From positions 41,135-105,134 of IMG/VR virus record IMGVR_UViG_3300017963_000011: a stretch of DNA of 64,000 nucleotides, one strand, 5' to 3'. This DNA comes from a virus. A model generated the notes under the pieces. That model saw only the letters and a list, made by a program, of their open reading frames with translations. It searched no databases and was not told the DNA's origin. Of the stretch, positions 25,503-33,306 are shown one piece after another (position 1 is the first letter of the stretch; every line of letters starts with the position of its first letter). Made by a program: the position numbers and the translations under genes.

Positions 25503-28179
25503 GAGCCCACTCCGTCACTGCTTTCTTGTCTGAGACGTGCATAGACTTCATTCCCCACATGAGAGTATATGCACGATCACGTCGTTTTGGATCACTCAGT
25601 CCTTTCTTAAATCTCTCTATTCTCTTCTGTCTTTTAGCCTCGTCGTCAGGGTTGCACGACTCCCATGGGATGTCGGGTTGTACAGCGTCGAGTACCCTCT
25701 TCAACTTGGAAAAGATGAGTTTCGACCAGTAGTGATTGCGGTCGAGTTTGAGATCCCTTTGGAGGAAACGCTCGATCTGCTCACCTTGTTGTAGCTTCTC
25801 GTCAGACTCGATGATGACGTATCGCAACACATCGCCGATGAAGAACTGATCTTTGTCGGTCCACATCTTGCGAACAATCCTGGCGTGGACAGGTTCATTA
25901 GCGTAGTCATCCGGCGCCTTCAAGACCCTCGTATGGATCACGAACTGCTCGATGATGTCTGTATCGTCAATCGCCATCTCGAAGAACTTGTCGGCTTCTT
26001 TGAGAACCCACCTACGCAACTTCTCTGGGTCGTTGAATGAACGCTTCAGGATCAACTTGCGCACCAGCTTTTTCTGGAGCTTGGCGGCATAGGGGATCGT
26101 GTTACGCTTTACGTAGTCGATGCCCATCGCCTCCCACTCTTTGGAGTGGCGGTTCCAGCCAATGTAGTTCTTCTTGCCGATCAGGAGAAACCGATGATAC
26201 ATCAACTTCGGTTCGATGCCGTACTTATGCTCGTCAATGTTGAAGTAGTATTTGAGGTTCTCATCCATGAACGATCTGAACCAGCGATTGAATGCACGAT
26301 CGAACTTGCGCAGAGCCTTGCGAGTTCCAAGACGTAGCAAGAAGAAGATCGAGTCCGTGTCACCGTAGATAGCCGGCGTGCCGAACTTCTCCATGGCGCC
26401 TGTGCGGATCATGTTGATGATGACCTGGCACCCTAGTGTGATCGTGCAAGCGATGGCGTGAGAGTAGCAGCGATTCTTGTGACTCGACATGTAGCCGAAC
26501 ACCACGTTACCCATCAACTTGTAGGCGAGGTTGTACTGCTTGGCGATTTTATACTCGCGGCTCTCCCTGTACAAGAGATCGGTGTCTTCGGCGTGTTCGA
26601 TGTCAATGCGCTTCATCTCATCTTTATAGACGCTGCGCTCTTGAACGAAGGTCTCTAACATCTCATGGACGAGCGATGTTGGCTCCTTGAGAAAGAAGAC
26701 TTGCTTCTTGTAGACAAACACCAGATCGCCGCCGCAATGCTCCGTCTTGACGAATGGCTTCAGGATGTTTAGAGACTTGAGCGTGATGTGTTTCTGGATC
26801 TCGACAGTGAGCCACGAGTGTAGCGCTACCACGGCTTCTTCATCAATATCCTTGATCCGTATGCGCCACCAGTCTTTAGAATGCTTGACTCTGTAGCCAG
26901 TCTTCTCACACCACTCTTCGATCAACTTGTACATCAACTTGATGACGATGTAGATAGGAGAGACGATCATCTCTGAGGTGTCATGTTTGTGAAGATCTTG
27001 CTCGTCGATGATCCTGAGAGTTTCAGGCGAGATGTTGAAGGCCCGCATGGTTGTCGAGTAATACTGGTTCAAGTCCCACACGTATGCGTTGTCATAGATG
27101 CCAGTGTCTTCTCGGATGACTCGGCCCCCCGGCATCTGGATCTTCAGACGCTCGTGCTTGGTTGGCAGCGCCACCTTCCTCCCGTGAGCCAGCCGCAGAA
27201 GATACATGTCAGTGAGACGAGTATTCCAGAAGCGGTTGATGAAGTTGCCACAGAGCTTGCACTGGAGCACCATCGTGTCGATGGCTTCGAGATGCTCGTC
27301 GAGCTTCTTGAGGAGCACAACGTCCTTGATGTTGTATTGCTTGTGGACTTCTGGATATTTCTTCCACGTCTCGTAGAACCCTGCCGGCATCACCATCTTT
27401 CTTTCGTTGAGGAAGTGTTCAGACAGGGCGTCCAGGGAGAAACGGCTCGGGCCTTCCTTGTCAAACTTGAACAGGTCTACAATCCGCTCGTGGAGATCGA
27501 TGTGGATCATGTCGCTAAGATCGAATTCGATGCCGTGGTAGCGGCACCTTGCCTTGATGTACGGAAGGTCAAACTCTCGACTGTAGAAGCCGACGATCAT
27601 CGTGTAGCGACGTAGCGTCTGGACCATTTTGCGCAGGAGCCGTCCCTCGTTACCGGAGGTGAGGTAACGAACTTCCCCGTAGTTGTCGACCACAGCCATC
27701 GAAAGGATACGTGTGGCACCGATCTCGATCTCCTTGTTGCGGTCGTCGGTCTCGATGTCGAAGTAGCCCTTGTAGTAATCGTCCTCGATCTCTGGGCGTA
27801 GGTCGATGAGTAGTCGGTCCAGGGATGTCAGGTCTGACTCGAAATCCTCGATGCCAAGCGCTGCTAGTCGATCGAGGAGTTCGAGCTTCTGATCTGTTTC
27901 GCCATCCTCGATCTTGAATTCCGGGAGGTTTTTGTTCTTGACGTAGATCCGCACGAAGTCATCACCATAGGGGGCGTAACCCTGGATTTCTTTGTCTCTC
28001 TTCATGCACTTGAACATGTCCTTGTGTTGAAGAAAGTCTGTCTTCTTGATCAAGAAGTAGTAGCGATGGCGACTTTGCGGGACGTCGATGAACTTGCGAA
28101 CATGGCCGACCTGATAAAAAAGACGCACGGTACTGCCTAAGCAGATACCGTGCGTAAATTTTCTATTCGGAAGTTCCAT
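25450..28179 (-). CDS. Family B DNA polymerase
   Basis: The protein has 909 residues from ATG 28179 (AAGAAG upstream; the TTG 18 bases earlier is less likely). Exonuclease motifs: YFDIET (Asp141, Glu143), GFYSREFDLPYI and YNIKDVVLL. Polymerase motifs: motif A DLNQYYSTTM, motif B region YKLMGNVVFGYMSS and motif C YGDTDS. This is the replicative polymerase with proofreading. Motif A has NQYYSTT in place of the usual xxSLYPS, a notable departure. A TAGCGCTA palindrome at 26821 is embedded in codons VVAL. Confidence 0.93.
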   Translation of the reverse strand: MELPNRKFTHGICLGSTVRLFYQVGHVRKFIDVPQSRHRYYFLIKKTDFLQHKDMFKCMKRDKEIQGYAPYGDDFVRIYVKNKNLPEFKIEDGETDQKLELLDRLAALGIEDFESDLTSLDRLLIDLRPEIEDDYYKGYFDIETDDRNKEIEIGATRILSMAVVDNYGEVRYLTSGNEGRLLRKMVQTLRRYTMIVGFYSREFDLPYIKARCRYHGIEFDLSDMIHIDLHERIVDLFKFDKEGPSRFSLDALSEHFLNERKMVMPAGFYETWKKYPEVHKQYNIKDVVLLKKLDEHLEAIDTMVLQCKLCGNFINRFWNTRLTDMYLLRLAHGRKVALPTKHERLKIQMPGGRVIREDTGIYDNAYVWDLNQYYSTTMRAFNISPETLRIIDEQDLHKHDTSEMIVSPIYIVIKLMYKLIEEWCEKTGYRVKHSKDWWRIRIKDIDEEAVVALHSWLTVEIQKHITLKSLNILKPFVKTEHCGGDLVFVYKKQVFFLKEPTSLVHEMLETFVQERSVYKDEMKRIDIEHAEDTDLLYRESREYKIAKQYNLAYKLMGNVVFGYMSSHKNRCYSHAIACTITLGCQVIINMIRTGAMEKFGTPAIYGDTDSIFFLLRLGTRKALRKFDRAFNRWFRSFMDENLKYYFNIDEHKYGIEPKLMYHRFLLIGKKNYIGWNRHSKEWEAMGIDYVKRNTIPYAAKLQKKLVRKLILKRSFNDPEKLRRWVLKEADKFFEMAIDDTDIIEQFVIHTRVLKAPDDYANEPVHARIVRKMWTDKDQFFIGDVLRYVIIESDEKLQQGEQIERFLQRDLKLDRNHYWSKLIFSKLKRVLDAVQPDIPWESCNPDDEAKRQKRIERFKKGLSDPKRRDRAYTLMWGMKSMHVSDKKAVTEWARDKGLLEGLEEVGSGED

Positions 28180-28444
28180 TGGGCATCTTCTTCCCAAACA
28201 TCTCGATGAGCTTCTGTGCGATCACAAGCCGCTGACTGTCGCAGAACTGGAATGCCTCCGGGTCGTTCTGCCAGAGATGGGCTGCCGCTGCGCCGCCAGC
28301 GATGTCCAGCCTTTCTCCGAGCTTCTCAAGAGCACCACATGCGCCACTGTACTCGTCGGTCACGCGCAAGTCGAGTTCTGGGATGCGGGCTTCTCCGTAA
28401 CCGCTGTCTTCGCCTTCCACGATGATGTGGAATGTCTTCATCAT
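28163..28444 (-). CDS. Small unknown protein
   Basis: The protein has 93 residues from ATG 28444, chosen for GAGG 7 bases upstream. It starts with FHIIVEGEDSGYGEARI, a beta-strand pattern like that of small antitoxin-like or dUTPase-unrelated phage proteins. The function is unknown. It overlaps the polymerase start by 17 bases. Confidence 0.55.
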   Translation of the reverse strand: MMKTFHIIVEGEDSGYGEARIPELDLRVTDEYSGACGALEKLGERLDIAGGAAAAHLWQNDPEAFQFCDSQRLVIAQKLIEMFGKKMPNGTSE

Positions 28445-28445
28445 G

Positions 28446-28709
28446 TCAAGCCTCACTCTCTGTTAATTCTGCGAAACCATCGCCATGCCTGCTCTTGATA
28501 ACCTTGATCGTGAGAGCCCTAGCGCCATCTGGCAACAAAGCCATTACGCTTGAGCAGTGATCGGCTACTCTGGTGCTCTCTGTGAGTGCTGACAATGGAG
28601 GGCGGCGTGAGTTGAGAGGCGCAACATAGATGGCCAAGCCGTTCTTGCCATACTTCAATGCATGTAGCAGTTCTTGAAAGATCCGTTCCCTAATCAGTTC
28701 GTATGCCAT
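28446..28709 (-). CDS. Small unknown protein
   Basis: The protein has 87 residues from ATG 28709 with GGAG upstream. An N-terminal helix precedes a beta-hairpin-like part (GLAIYVAPLNSRRPPLS...DHCSSVMALLP). No family is recognised. Confidence 0.55.
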   Translation of the reverse strand: MAYELIRERIFQELLHALKYGKNGLAIYVAPLNSRRPPLSALTESTRVADHCSSVMALLPDGARALTIKVIKSRHGDGFAELTESEA

Positions 28710-28725
28710 TGTCTTCTCCGTCCTG

Positions 28726-28899
28726 TTATAGAACCCCAATGTAGTCCACAAACTGGATGTCGTTATCTTCTGGAAACCACCCGAGATAAATGAGCCTGTC
28801 TTTTGGAATTTGCTTGGCGTAGAAAAAATAGTTATCGTTTTCTTCTAATATACTCAGCTTATTTACTGTTTCTTGTATCTCTTCCCAGGATGGTTTCAT
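28726..28899 (-). CDS. Small acidic protein, 57 residues
   Basis: ATG 28899 is preceded by AAAGGA at 6 bases. The product is acidic, with ILEENDNYFFYAKQIPKDRL in the middle and a final IQFVDYIGVL. It lies just downstream of the tRNA cluster in the direction of transcription. Confidence 0.5.
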   Translation of the reverse strand: MKPSWEEIQETVNKLSILEENDNYFFYAKQIPKDRLIYLGWFPEDNDIQFVDYIGVL

Positions 28900-28916
28900 G
28901 ATCCGTCCTTTCTAGT

Positions 28917-28928
28917 CTCGGCGCCGAG
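28917..28928. repeat. Dispersed palindrome CTCGGCGCCGAG, first exact copy of 22
   Basis: Exact 12-base copies start at 28917, 35268, 38804, 41630, 44253, 45258, 47080, 48037, 48511, 49204, 50368, 51207, 52088, 52694, 53215, 54884, 55290, 56498, 59112, 60798, 61828 and 63133. One-mismatch variants lie near 21226, 51846 and 56129. Flanks are usually ATT or AGT on the left and A(A/T/C)T on the right, extending the symmetry. In the 38-53 kb block most copies lie in a gap of about 20-40 bases between a stop codon and the next ribosome binding site. Confidence 0.92.
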
Positions 28929-28931
28929 ACT

Positions 28932-29064
28932 GATTGCGGTAGCGGGAGATGGAATTCTACCACCCGATCATCCTTTGGTTCACGGGAACGCTAGGCATAT
29001 AGGCTCCATCCTTCCCTAGCCAGCCGCAGGGGGCCTATTCCTGCGAGCCCCGCTACCGTCAATC
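28932..29064 (-). ncRNA. Highly structured RNA candidate next to tRNA genes
   Basis: A 15-base-pair outer stem (28932-28946 with 29049-29064, one bulge) closes a 133-base element. Inside are GCTAGG/CCTAGC (28990-28995 with 29015-29020) and CGCAGG/CCTGCG (29025-29030 with 29040-29045). The loop of the first (ATAGGC, 28999-29004) complements the loop of the second (GCCTAT, 29033-29038), so a kissing-loop or pseudoknot is possible. No open frame is present. It would be transcribed directly after the tRNAs. No known family is recognised. Confidence 0.6.
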
Positions 29065-29076
29065 AGAATTCTCATT

Positions 29077-29152
29077 GGGGCTGGTGACAGGAATCGAACC
29101 CGCAACCACCTCATTACAAGTGAGGCGCTCTACCATTGAGCCACACCAGCCC
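29077..29152 (-). tRNA. tRNA-Thr (anticodon TGT)
   Basis: The cloverleaf is complete: acceptor GGGCTGG/CCAGCCC, D-arm GGCTCAATGGTAGAGC, anticodon stem CCTCA/TGAGG with loop CTTGTAA, and T-arm GCGGG TTCGATT CCTGT. No CCA is encoded. It reads ACA codons, which are rarer in GC-rich hosts. Confidence 0.92.
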
Positions 29153-29167
29153 GTCAATAGGCCGAGG

Positions 29168-29221
29168 GGCGACTATCCGCTTAGGCGCAGACCGGGACCG
29201 CCCTAAGTTTCAGAGGTCGCC
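29168..29221 (-). other. Structured spacer between tRNAs
   Basis: GGCGAC/GTCGCC ends (29168-29173, 29216-29221) enclose CTTAGGCG/CGCCCTAAG (29180-29187, 29199-29207). The element could be a degenerate tRNA or a processing hairpin. Confidence 0.4.
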
Positions 29222-29239
29222 TTTCTCCTCGATGATCTT

Positions 29240-29345
29240 TGGTGGAGGGGGCAGGATTCGAACCTGCAACTGAGACACGGGCGTATGGCGCCTTAAACCC
29301 GCGCTCACCGCTTAACGGCGCGTCTGCCACTTCCGCCACCCCTCC
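29240..29345 (-). tRNA. Class II tRNA, probably Leu, oversized
   Basis: Acceptor GGAGGGG/CCCCTCC, a Leu-type D-arm (GCGGAAGTGGCAGACGC), T-arm GCAGG TTCGAAT CCTGC and an encoded CCA are clear. The body is about 103 bases without CCA, against 85-90 for normal tRNA-Leu. Two TTAAG/TTTAAG stretches compete as the anticodon loop, and GCGCC/GGCGC can enclose both. An extra segment of roughly 17 bases in or next to the anticodon arm is suggested. The anticodon is uncertain (TAA likely). Confidence 0.6.
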
Positions 29346-29357
29346 TTGTTCTATACG

Positions 29358-29450
29358 TGCCGGTGCGCGGGAGTCGAACCCACCACTCCGAGTCTAGTGC
29401 CCCGGCGATCATGAGGAGTCGAACCTCACCGTTTCCGAAGGACACCGGCA
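29358..29450 (-). tRNA. tRNA-like element, class II
   Basis: Ends TGCCGGTG/CACCGGCA pair over 8 bases. There is a good T-arm (GTGGG TTCGACT CCCGC) and an internal 5-bp stem with a 7-base loop (TGAGG TTCGACT CCTCA) that could be an anticodon arm with anticodon CGA (Ser) or a second T-arm. The D-arm is weak and no CCA is encoded. It may be a genuine tRNA-Ser, a fused pair of tRNA parts or a tRNA remnant. Confidence 0.45.
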
Positions 29451-29457
29451 ACTTAGC

Positions 29458-29547
29458 GGGAGAGTGAGGGATTTCAACCCTCGGGTGACATGCGCCGGCC
29501 CCGGAGGTTCAAACCGGGGACCACTCCGTCACGGAGCCCGCTCTCCC
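29458..29547 (-). tRNA. tRNA-like element, possibly Ser (TGA)
   Basis: Acceptor GGGAGAG/CTCTCCC and a T-arm GAGGG TTGAAAT CCCTC are present. CCCCGG/CCGGGG encloses TTTGAACCT, which could present anticodon TGA. An extra hairpin CTCCG TGA CGGAG lies between the acceptor and the anticodon arm, so the D-arm is not standard. No CCA is encoded. Confidence 0.45.
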
Positions 29548-29556
29548 TGTGATCAC

Positions 29557-29772
29557 CTATTCCTGATTGCGGGCCAGCGCTGCGTTGGCCCACATGATGC
29601 CTTCCTCGATCTTCCTGATCGCGAGCGTTTGCTCGGCGCACTGCGGCGTGTACTTGAGGATCGCCTCAGCCGTGATCTTGCCCATGTTGCGGAGACTCTC
29701 GAACTTGTGGATGTTCTCTTCCTGCGGTTTGTGGTACGTGAAGATCCTCTTGATGTCGGCTTCCGTGATCAT
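29557..29772 (-). CDS. acb2: Acb2/Tad1-type cyclic nucleotide sponge (anti-CBASS)
   Basis: The protein has 71 residues from ATG 29772 (GAGAGGACAGAA upstream). It matches the Acb2 pattern: an N-terminal RIFTYHKP segment, a helix with ESLRNMGKITAEAILKYTP and the signature AIRKIEEGIMWANAALARN at the C-terminus. Proteins of this family bind the cyclic di- and trinucleotides made by CBASS and so block that host defence. It lies among the early replication genes next to the tRNAs, a good site for early expression. Confidence 0.8.
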   Translation of the reverse strand: MITEADIKRIFTYHKPQEENIHKFESLRNMGKITAEAILKYTPQCAEQTLAIRKIEEGIMWANAALARNQE

Positions 29773-29829
29773 TTCTGTCCTCTCAGTATGCACCCTCGGG
29801 AGCGCGCCACGGGGACAGGATGGCATCTC

Positions 29830-30012
29830 TCCCGAGAGCGACTTTCAGTCCCCTGAGCCAGCCATGGCTATCGGCCTATCGTGCGCTAAGTATTCTACCC
29901 TAGCGCAAGGTAACGGAGCGCTACCACCGGCTGATCCTGGGAAGTATATCCTGCCCCTTTCCCAGGCCACCGTGTCAGGTCACTTTTTCAACACGGTGGT
30001 AGCGCTACCACT
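29830..30012 (-). promoter_or_regulatory. Gene-free leader with three hairpins
   Basis: Three inverted repeats follow each other: TGCGCTA/TAGCGCA (29882-29888, 29901-29907), CCTGGGAA/TTCCCAGG (29936-29943, 29959-29966) and CACCGTGT/ACACGGTG (29968-29975, 29991-29998). A TAGCGCTA palindrome lies at 30000 and a partial copy at 29918. The stretch separates the H1-like gene from the Acb2 gene. A regulated or processed leader is likely. Confidence 0.5.
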
Positions 30013-30978
30013 TTACTTCTTCTTGCCCTTGCCAGCAGCGAGCACGTCCTTGATGACGGAGCGCCACTCGTTGATCTCTTCCAGGTTGAGCTTGAGGGCT
30101 TCCTGCGCGCCAGCGTCGAGGACGAGGCTCTTGCGCTTGGCGAGCTTCTTGGCGTCCTGGAACTTGCCCTGGAGATTGGTGGTCGTGTTCTTGACGAACT
30201 TGATGAACAGTTCCACCGGGTCTTTCCGGCCGGGATCTTCGTCACCGAGCAGCTTGGCCCGGTCCTTCATCACGCTCTCGCGGAACTCGCGGCTCGTCTG
30301 GTCGGCGATCTTCTTTTGGTTCTTCTCTAGGTACTTGACCGGGTTCGGGTGGGCCAGGACGGCGAACAGCTTGTACTGGCCATCGACCGAATCGAGGAGT
30401 TCGGGCTTGTCCTTGAAGGTCTTGTACGCTTTGATGTACCGGATGCAGACGGAGCGCTCGTAGTTGATCTTCTCGCGGCACCACTTGTCGAAGTCGTCGG
30501 GTGTGAGGATCTCCTGGACCTCTTGCATGAGGGGTGCCGACTTCATCACGAGATTGACGAAGGCCGTGCGGGTCTTGTCCTTGAGGTCGTTGATCTTGAC
30601 CGCTGCCTCGGCGGCCCTCTTCTTGGCCTCCTTCGCCGAGACTGCCTTCTTCTCGGGCTTGGCGAGCTTCTTGCCGACCTTCTTCTTGACCTTCTCCTTC
30701 GGCTTCTCGGCCTTGATCTTGAGGGGCTTCTTGACCTTCTTCTTCTTGCTGGCGAGCTTCTTGACGGCCGCCTTCTTCTGCTCGGCCGTGGGCTTTTTCT
30801 TGACTACCTTCTTCTTGACCACCTTCTTCTTGGCAGCGGCCTTCTTGACCACCTTCTTCTTGGCAGCGGCCTTCTTCTTCGGGCTGGACCCCTTGCACTT
30901 CTCGGCCTGATCGCAGAGTTCGCACTCGAAGTCGTTCTCGTCGTAATTTCCGAATCGGTCGCACTTGTCCTTTGCCAT
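30013..30978 (-). CDS. Histone-H1-like protein with Cys4 motif
   Basis: The protein has 321 residues. An N-terminal Cys4 motif (Cys6, 19, 22, 28) in CDRFGNYD...CELC...CK is followed by about 85 residues of Lys/Ala/Val H1-like repeats (31-130). The C-terminal 190 residues are helical and include DFDKWCREKINYERSVCIRYI, a DUF3102-like pattern. It probably binds phage or host DNA. The Cys4 motif resembles that of the helicase at 19246-20775. Confidence 0.65.
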   Translation of the reverse strand: MAKDKCDRFGNYDENDFECELCDQAEKCKGSSPKKKAAAKKKVVKKAAAKKKVVKKKVVKKKPTAEQKKAAVKKLASKKKKVKKPLKIKAEKPKEKVKKKVGKKLAKPEKKAVSAKEAKKRAAEAAVKINDLKDKTRTAFVNLVMKSAPLMQEVQEILTPDDFDKWCREKINYERSVCIRYIKAYKTFKDKPELLDSVDGQYKLFAVLAHPNPVKYLEKNQKKIADQTSREFRESVMKDRAKLLGDEDPGRKDPVELFIKFVKNTTTNLQGKFQDAKKLAKRKSLVLDAGAQEALKLNLEEINEWRSVIKDVLAAGKGKKK

Positions 30979-30979
30979 C

Positions 30980-31543
30980 CTATACCTCCGTGGTAACGGC
31001 TCTGGTCGCCTTTCGGATCTGTTTGAGTATGGGTTTCACCTGATGCGTTTCCAGGTAGAGTTCCTCGCCTATTTCACGCTTGGACATCCCCGCCAAGCGC
31101 CCGATGAACACGCGTTTCTGGATCGGACTCAGCCTCTCCATCACTTCCTCGATTATGTCGTGAACGACTCCCTTCAATCCAACCATGCTCGGCAAGAGTG
31201 GTACGGTAGTTAGGTTCTTACGTCTCAGAAATCTATGCCGAAGGATCATCTTGATCCTATTGTGCGCTGCATCCCAGAAATACTTGAAGAATGAAAAGCT
31301 CTCGTAGCACTCTTGGCATCGTCGGGCGCACTGCCAGAGAACTTCGTCGAGCAACACCGCGACTTCCTCACCTTCCTCCCAAACGACTCGGCCATACTGT
31401 TTGCCGATCTTGTAGTATACTCCGAGCACCCGACTTCTCAAACTATTAAATGCACGATCACGTTCAATCGGACACGCGCCTGCACGATTAATAGCCCGGA
31501 CCTCGAATTTCCATTCATCCCCTTCCAGTCTTTTCCGCTCCAT
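30980..31543 (-). CDS. Sigma-70-family-like factor
   Basis: The protein has 187 residues. The C-terminal part (137-178: MERLSPIQKRVFIGRLAGMS then KREIGEELYLETHQVKPIL) reads as sigma region 4 with a helix-turn-helix. The N-terminal half is helical with a region-2-like FNSLRSRVLGVYY. It could redirect host RNA polymerase to phage promoters. The N-terminal half is divergent, so a plain DNA-binding role is possible. Confidence 0.65.
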   Translation of the reverse strand: MERKRLEGDEWKFEVRAINRAGACPIERDRAFNSLRSRVLGVYYKIGKQYGRVVWEEGEEVAVLLDEVLWQCARRCQECYESFSFFKYFWDAAHNRIKMILRHRFLRRKNLTTVPLLPSMVGLKGVVHDIIEEVMERLSPIQKRVFIGRLAGMSKREIGEELYLETHQVKPILKQIRKATRAVTTEV

Positions 31544-33306
31544 TAGCGCCTTAGACCTTTCGCGATCTGGCGAAGAGTTTTTGAGTTGATGAACTTCAAA
31601 AAATTCTTTCGCTCCCTAAGACACTTCCTCACCGGCATGTCGATTGACGACATAGCCAGAAGATCGTACACTACCACCTTTCCCCCGTGTAGCTGCTTGG
31701 CCTTGTTGTCGTAGTTGCGGGCCTCTGCCTGTTCACGCTCGGCGAGTAAGTGCCGATTCTCGTAGAAGACCATGTACTTGGCCTGCGAGAGGCTCAGTCC
31801 CATACTCAGCATCGTTGGGTTGGCAACCATCACCGAACAGTTGTCGTCGTTCTGGAACTTGTACTTCTGCTCGTGCCGCTCCCTGTCCGTCATTGTGCCA
31901 TCGACACCGGACACCAGAGCGTAGTTAATCCCTTCCTTTATTAACATGTTCCTGATCATGTCCATCGTCTCGTGGTGGAAGCCCCAGACCACGATCTTAC
32001 GACCCTTGCGGATCACTTGATCGAGGATCTCTCGGAGCTTCTTCAGCTTTGGATTGTTCGGGAACAAGTAGCGAGTACCGTCTGGCAAATACATGAAGCC
32101 GGATGTGATCTGAACCATCTTCATGGTCTTGGTCAGGATCGTGGCCTCGATGATCTGCCCATCTATCTCGGTTGCAAGTTCTTCGCAGAGTTCTCGATGT
32201 GCTTTCTTCTGCTCCTTTGTTAGCTCGACCTTGCCTGTAGTGTAGAGCCGGTCGGGCATGTCATGACATTCCTCGATGCGCACCTTGTGAGAGAACTTGT
32301 TGATGCGGCGCCATAGTTCTTTTTGGTTCTCGCGCCTTGGTCTGTCGTAGATCTGGTGGCCACCGATGGTCTTGAAGATGCAATACTGCGCTCCGAAGCC
32401 ATCCTCATCTTCCGGGAAGATGTAGTTGTTAATGATCTTCATCTGCTGGTAGGCGTCCAGCGGCGACTTCGTGATGATGGTCCCTGTGAGCCCCACCCTG
32501 CGTGGTATCCAGCGGCGTAGCTCCAGCATTCCTTGCGTGCGTGCTGACGTCCTGTGCTTGAACAGATGGATCTCATCCACGCAGAGCATGTCGAAGTTGA
32601 ATTCCTTGAAAGCCTTAACGAGTTCTTGATTGCGTAGCGAGTCCGTGTTTGTGATGTAGAGATCAGCGTGGCCTGGCACACGGCGAACGTATGGACCATC
32701 TACCACCGTGATCTGATCGTCTCGTTGTAGCGCTACCATCTGTTGCTTTGTGCCGGTCCCGAGGATGAGACACTTGAGGTCTGTGAAGTCAGAACACTCC
32801 TGAACCCAATTAATGCGAATGTCCTTGGGGCACACTACCAGACCGCGTTTCACGATCCCCTGCTGTTTCAGAAACTCGAACGCTGAAGCGAATGCATAGG
32901 TCTTCCCCGTGCGCATGTCCCAGAGAAGCATCACCCCGGAGCAGTTGATGATGAGGCGGAAACCGATTAGCTGATTGTTCCACGGCTTGACCTTGAACTT
33001 GTAGAAATCGATCTCCTGATTCGGCATCCTCTTGATCTTGCGAATGCGATCGGCGATCTCCTTCGTTTCGTCGAATTCTCTCTCTGCTGCTTTGAAATCC
33101 CGTATCAGATCCGGGTGGATCTCGATCTTCCTGAAGCGGTCCTGGAGCGTCTCTATCACCTGTACGTTACACGGTAGCATGAAGCCGTTCCAGGACTCGT
33201 GAAACTTGGCCTCCCTCTTGAAGATGCGCAGGATCTTGAAGTATTGCTTCTCCGAGAAACCCTTGAGTAGCAGACAGTGCGGGCTGCGCACGCGCTTGAT
33301 CGTCAT
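31543..33306 (-). CDS. SNF2-type superfamily 2 DNA helicase
   Basis: The protein has 587 residues from ATG 33306 (ATGA overlap with the upstream stop). Motifs: I LLWDMRTGKT, Ia LVVCPKDIRINWVQE, II CVDEIH, III LTGTII, and C-terminal motifs NPTMLSMGLSLSQA and QAEAR. This is a DNA translocase or remodelling helicase, common in phage early regions. A TAGCGCTA palindrome at 32728 falls in codons MVALQ. Confidence 0.88.
   Translation of the reverse strand: MTIKRVRSPHCLLLKGFSEKQYFKILRIFKREAKFHESWNGFMLPCNVQVIETLQDRFRKIEIHPDLIRDFKAAEREFDETKEIADRIRKIKRMPNQEIDFYKFKVKPWNNQLIGFRLIINCSGVMLLWDMRTGKTYAFASAFEFLKQQGIVKRGLVVCPKDIRINWVQECSDFTDLKCLILGTGTKQQMVALQRDDQITVVDGPYVRRVPGHADLYITNTDSLRNQELVKAFKEFNFDMLCVDEIHLFKHRTSARTQGMLELRRWIPRRVGLTGTIITKSPLDAYQQMKIINNYIFPEDEDGFGAQYCIFKTIGGHQIYDRPRRENQKELWRRINKFSHKVRIEECHDMPDRLYTTGKVELTKEQKKAHRELCEELATEIDGQIIEATILTKTMKMVQITSGFMYLPDGTRYLFPNNPKLKKLREILDQVIRKGRKIVVWGFHHETMDMIRNMLIKEGINYALVSGVDGTMTDRERHEQKYKFQNDDNCSVMVANPTMLSMGLSLSQAKYMVFYENRHLLAEREQAEARNYDNKAKQLHGGKVVVYDLLAMSSIDMPVRKCLRERKNFLKFINSKTLRQIAKGLRR

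Noticed and set aside
29358-29450. Selenocysteine tRNA
   Set aside because: The 8-bp acceptor is suggestive, but the candidate anticodon loop does not present TCA and the D-arm is too weak.
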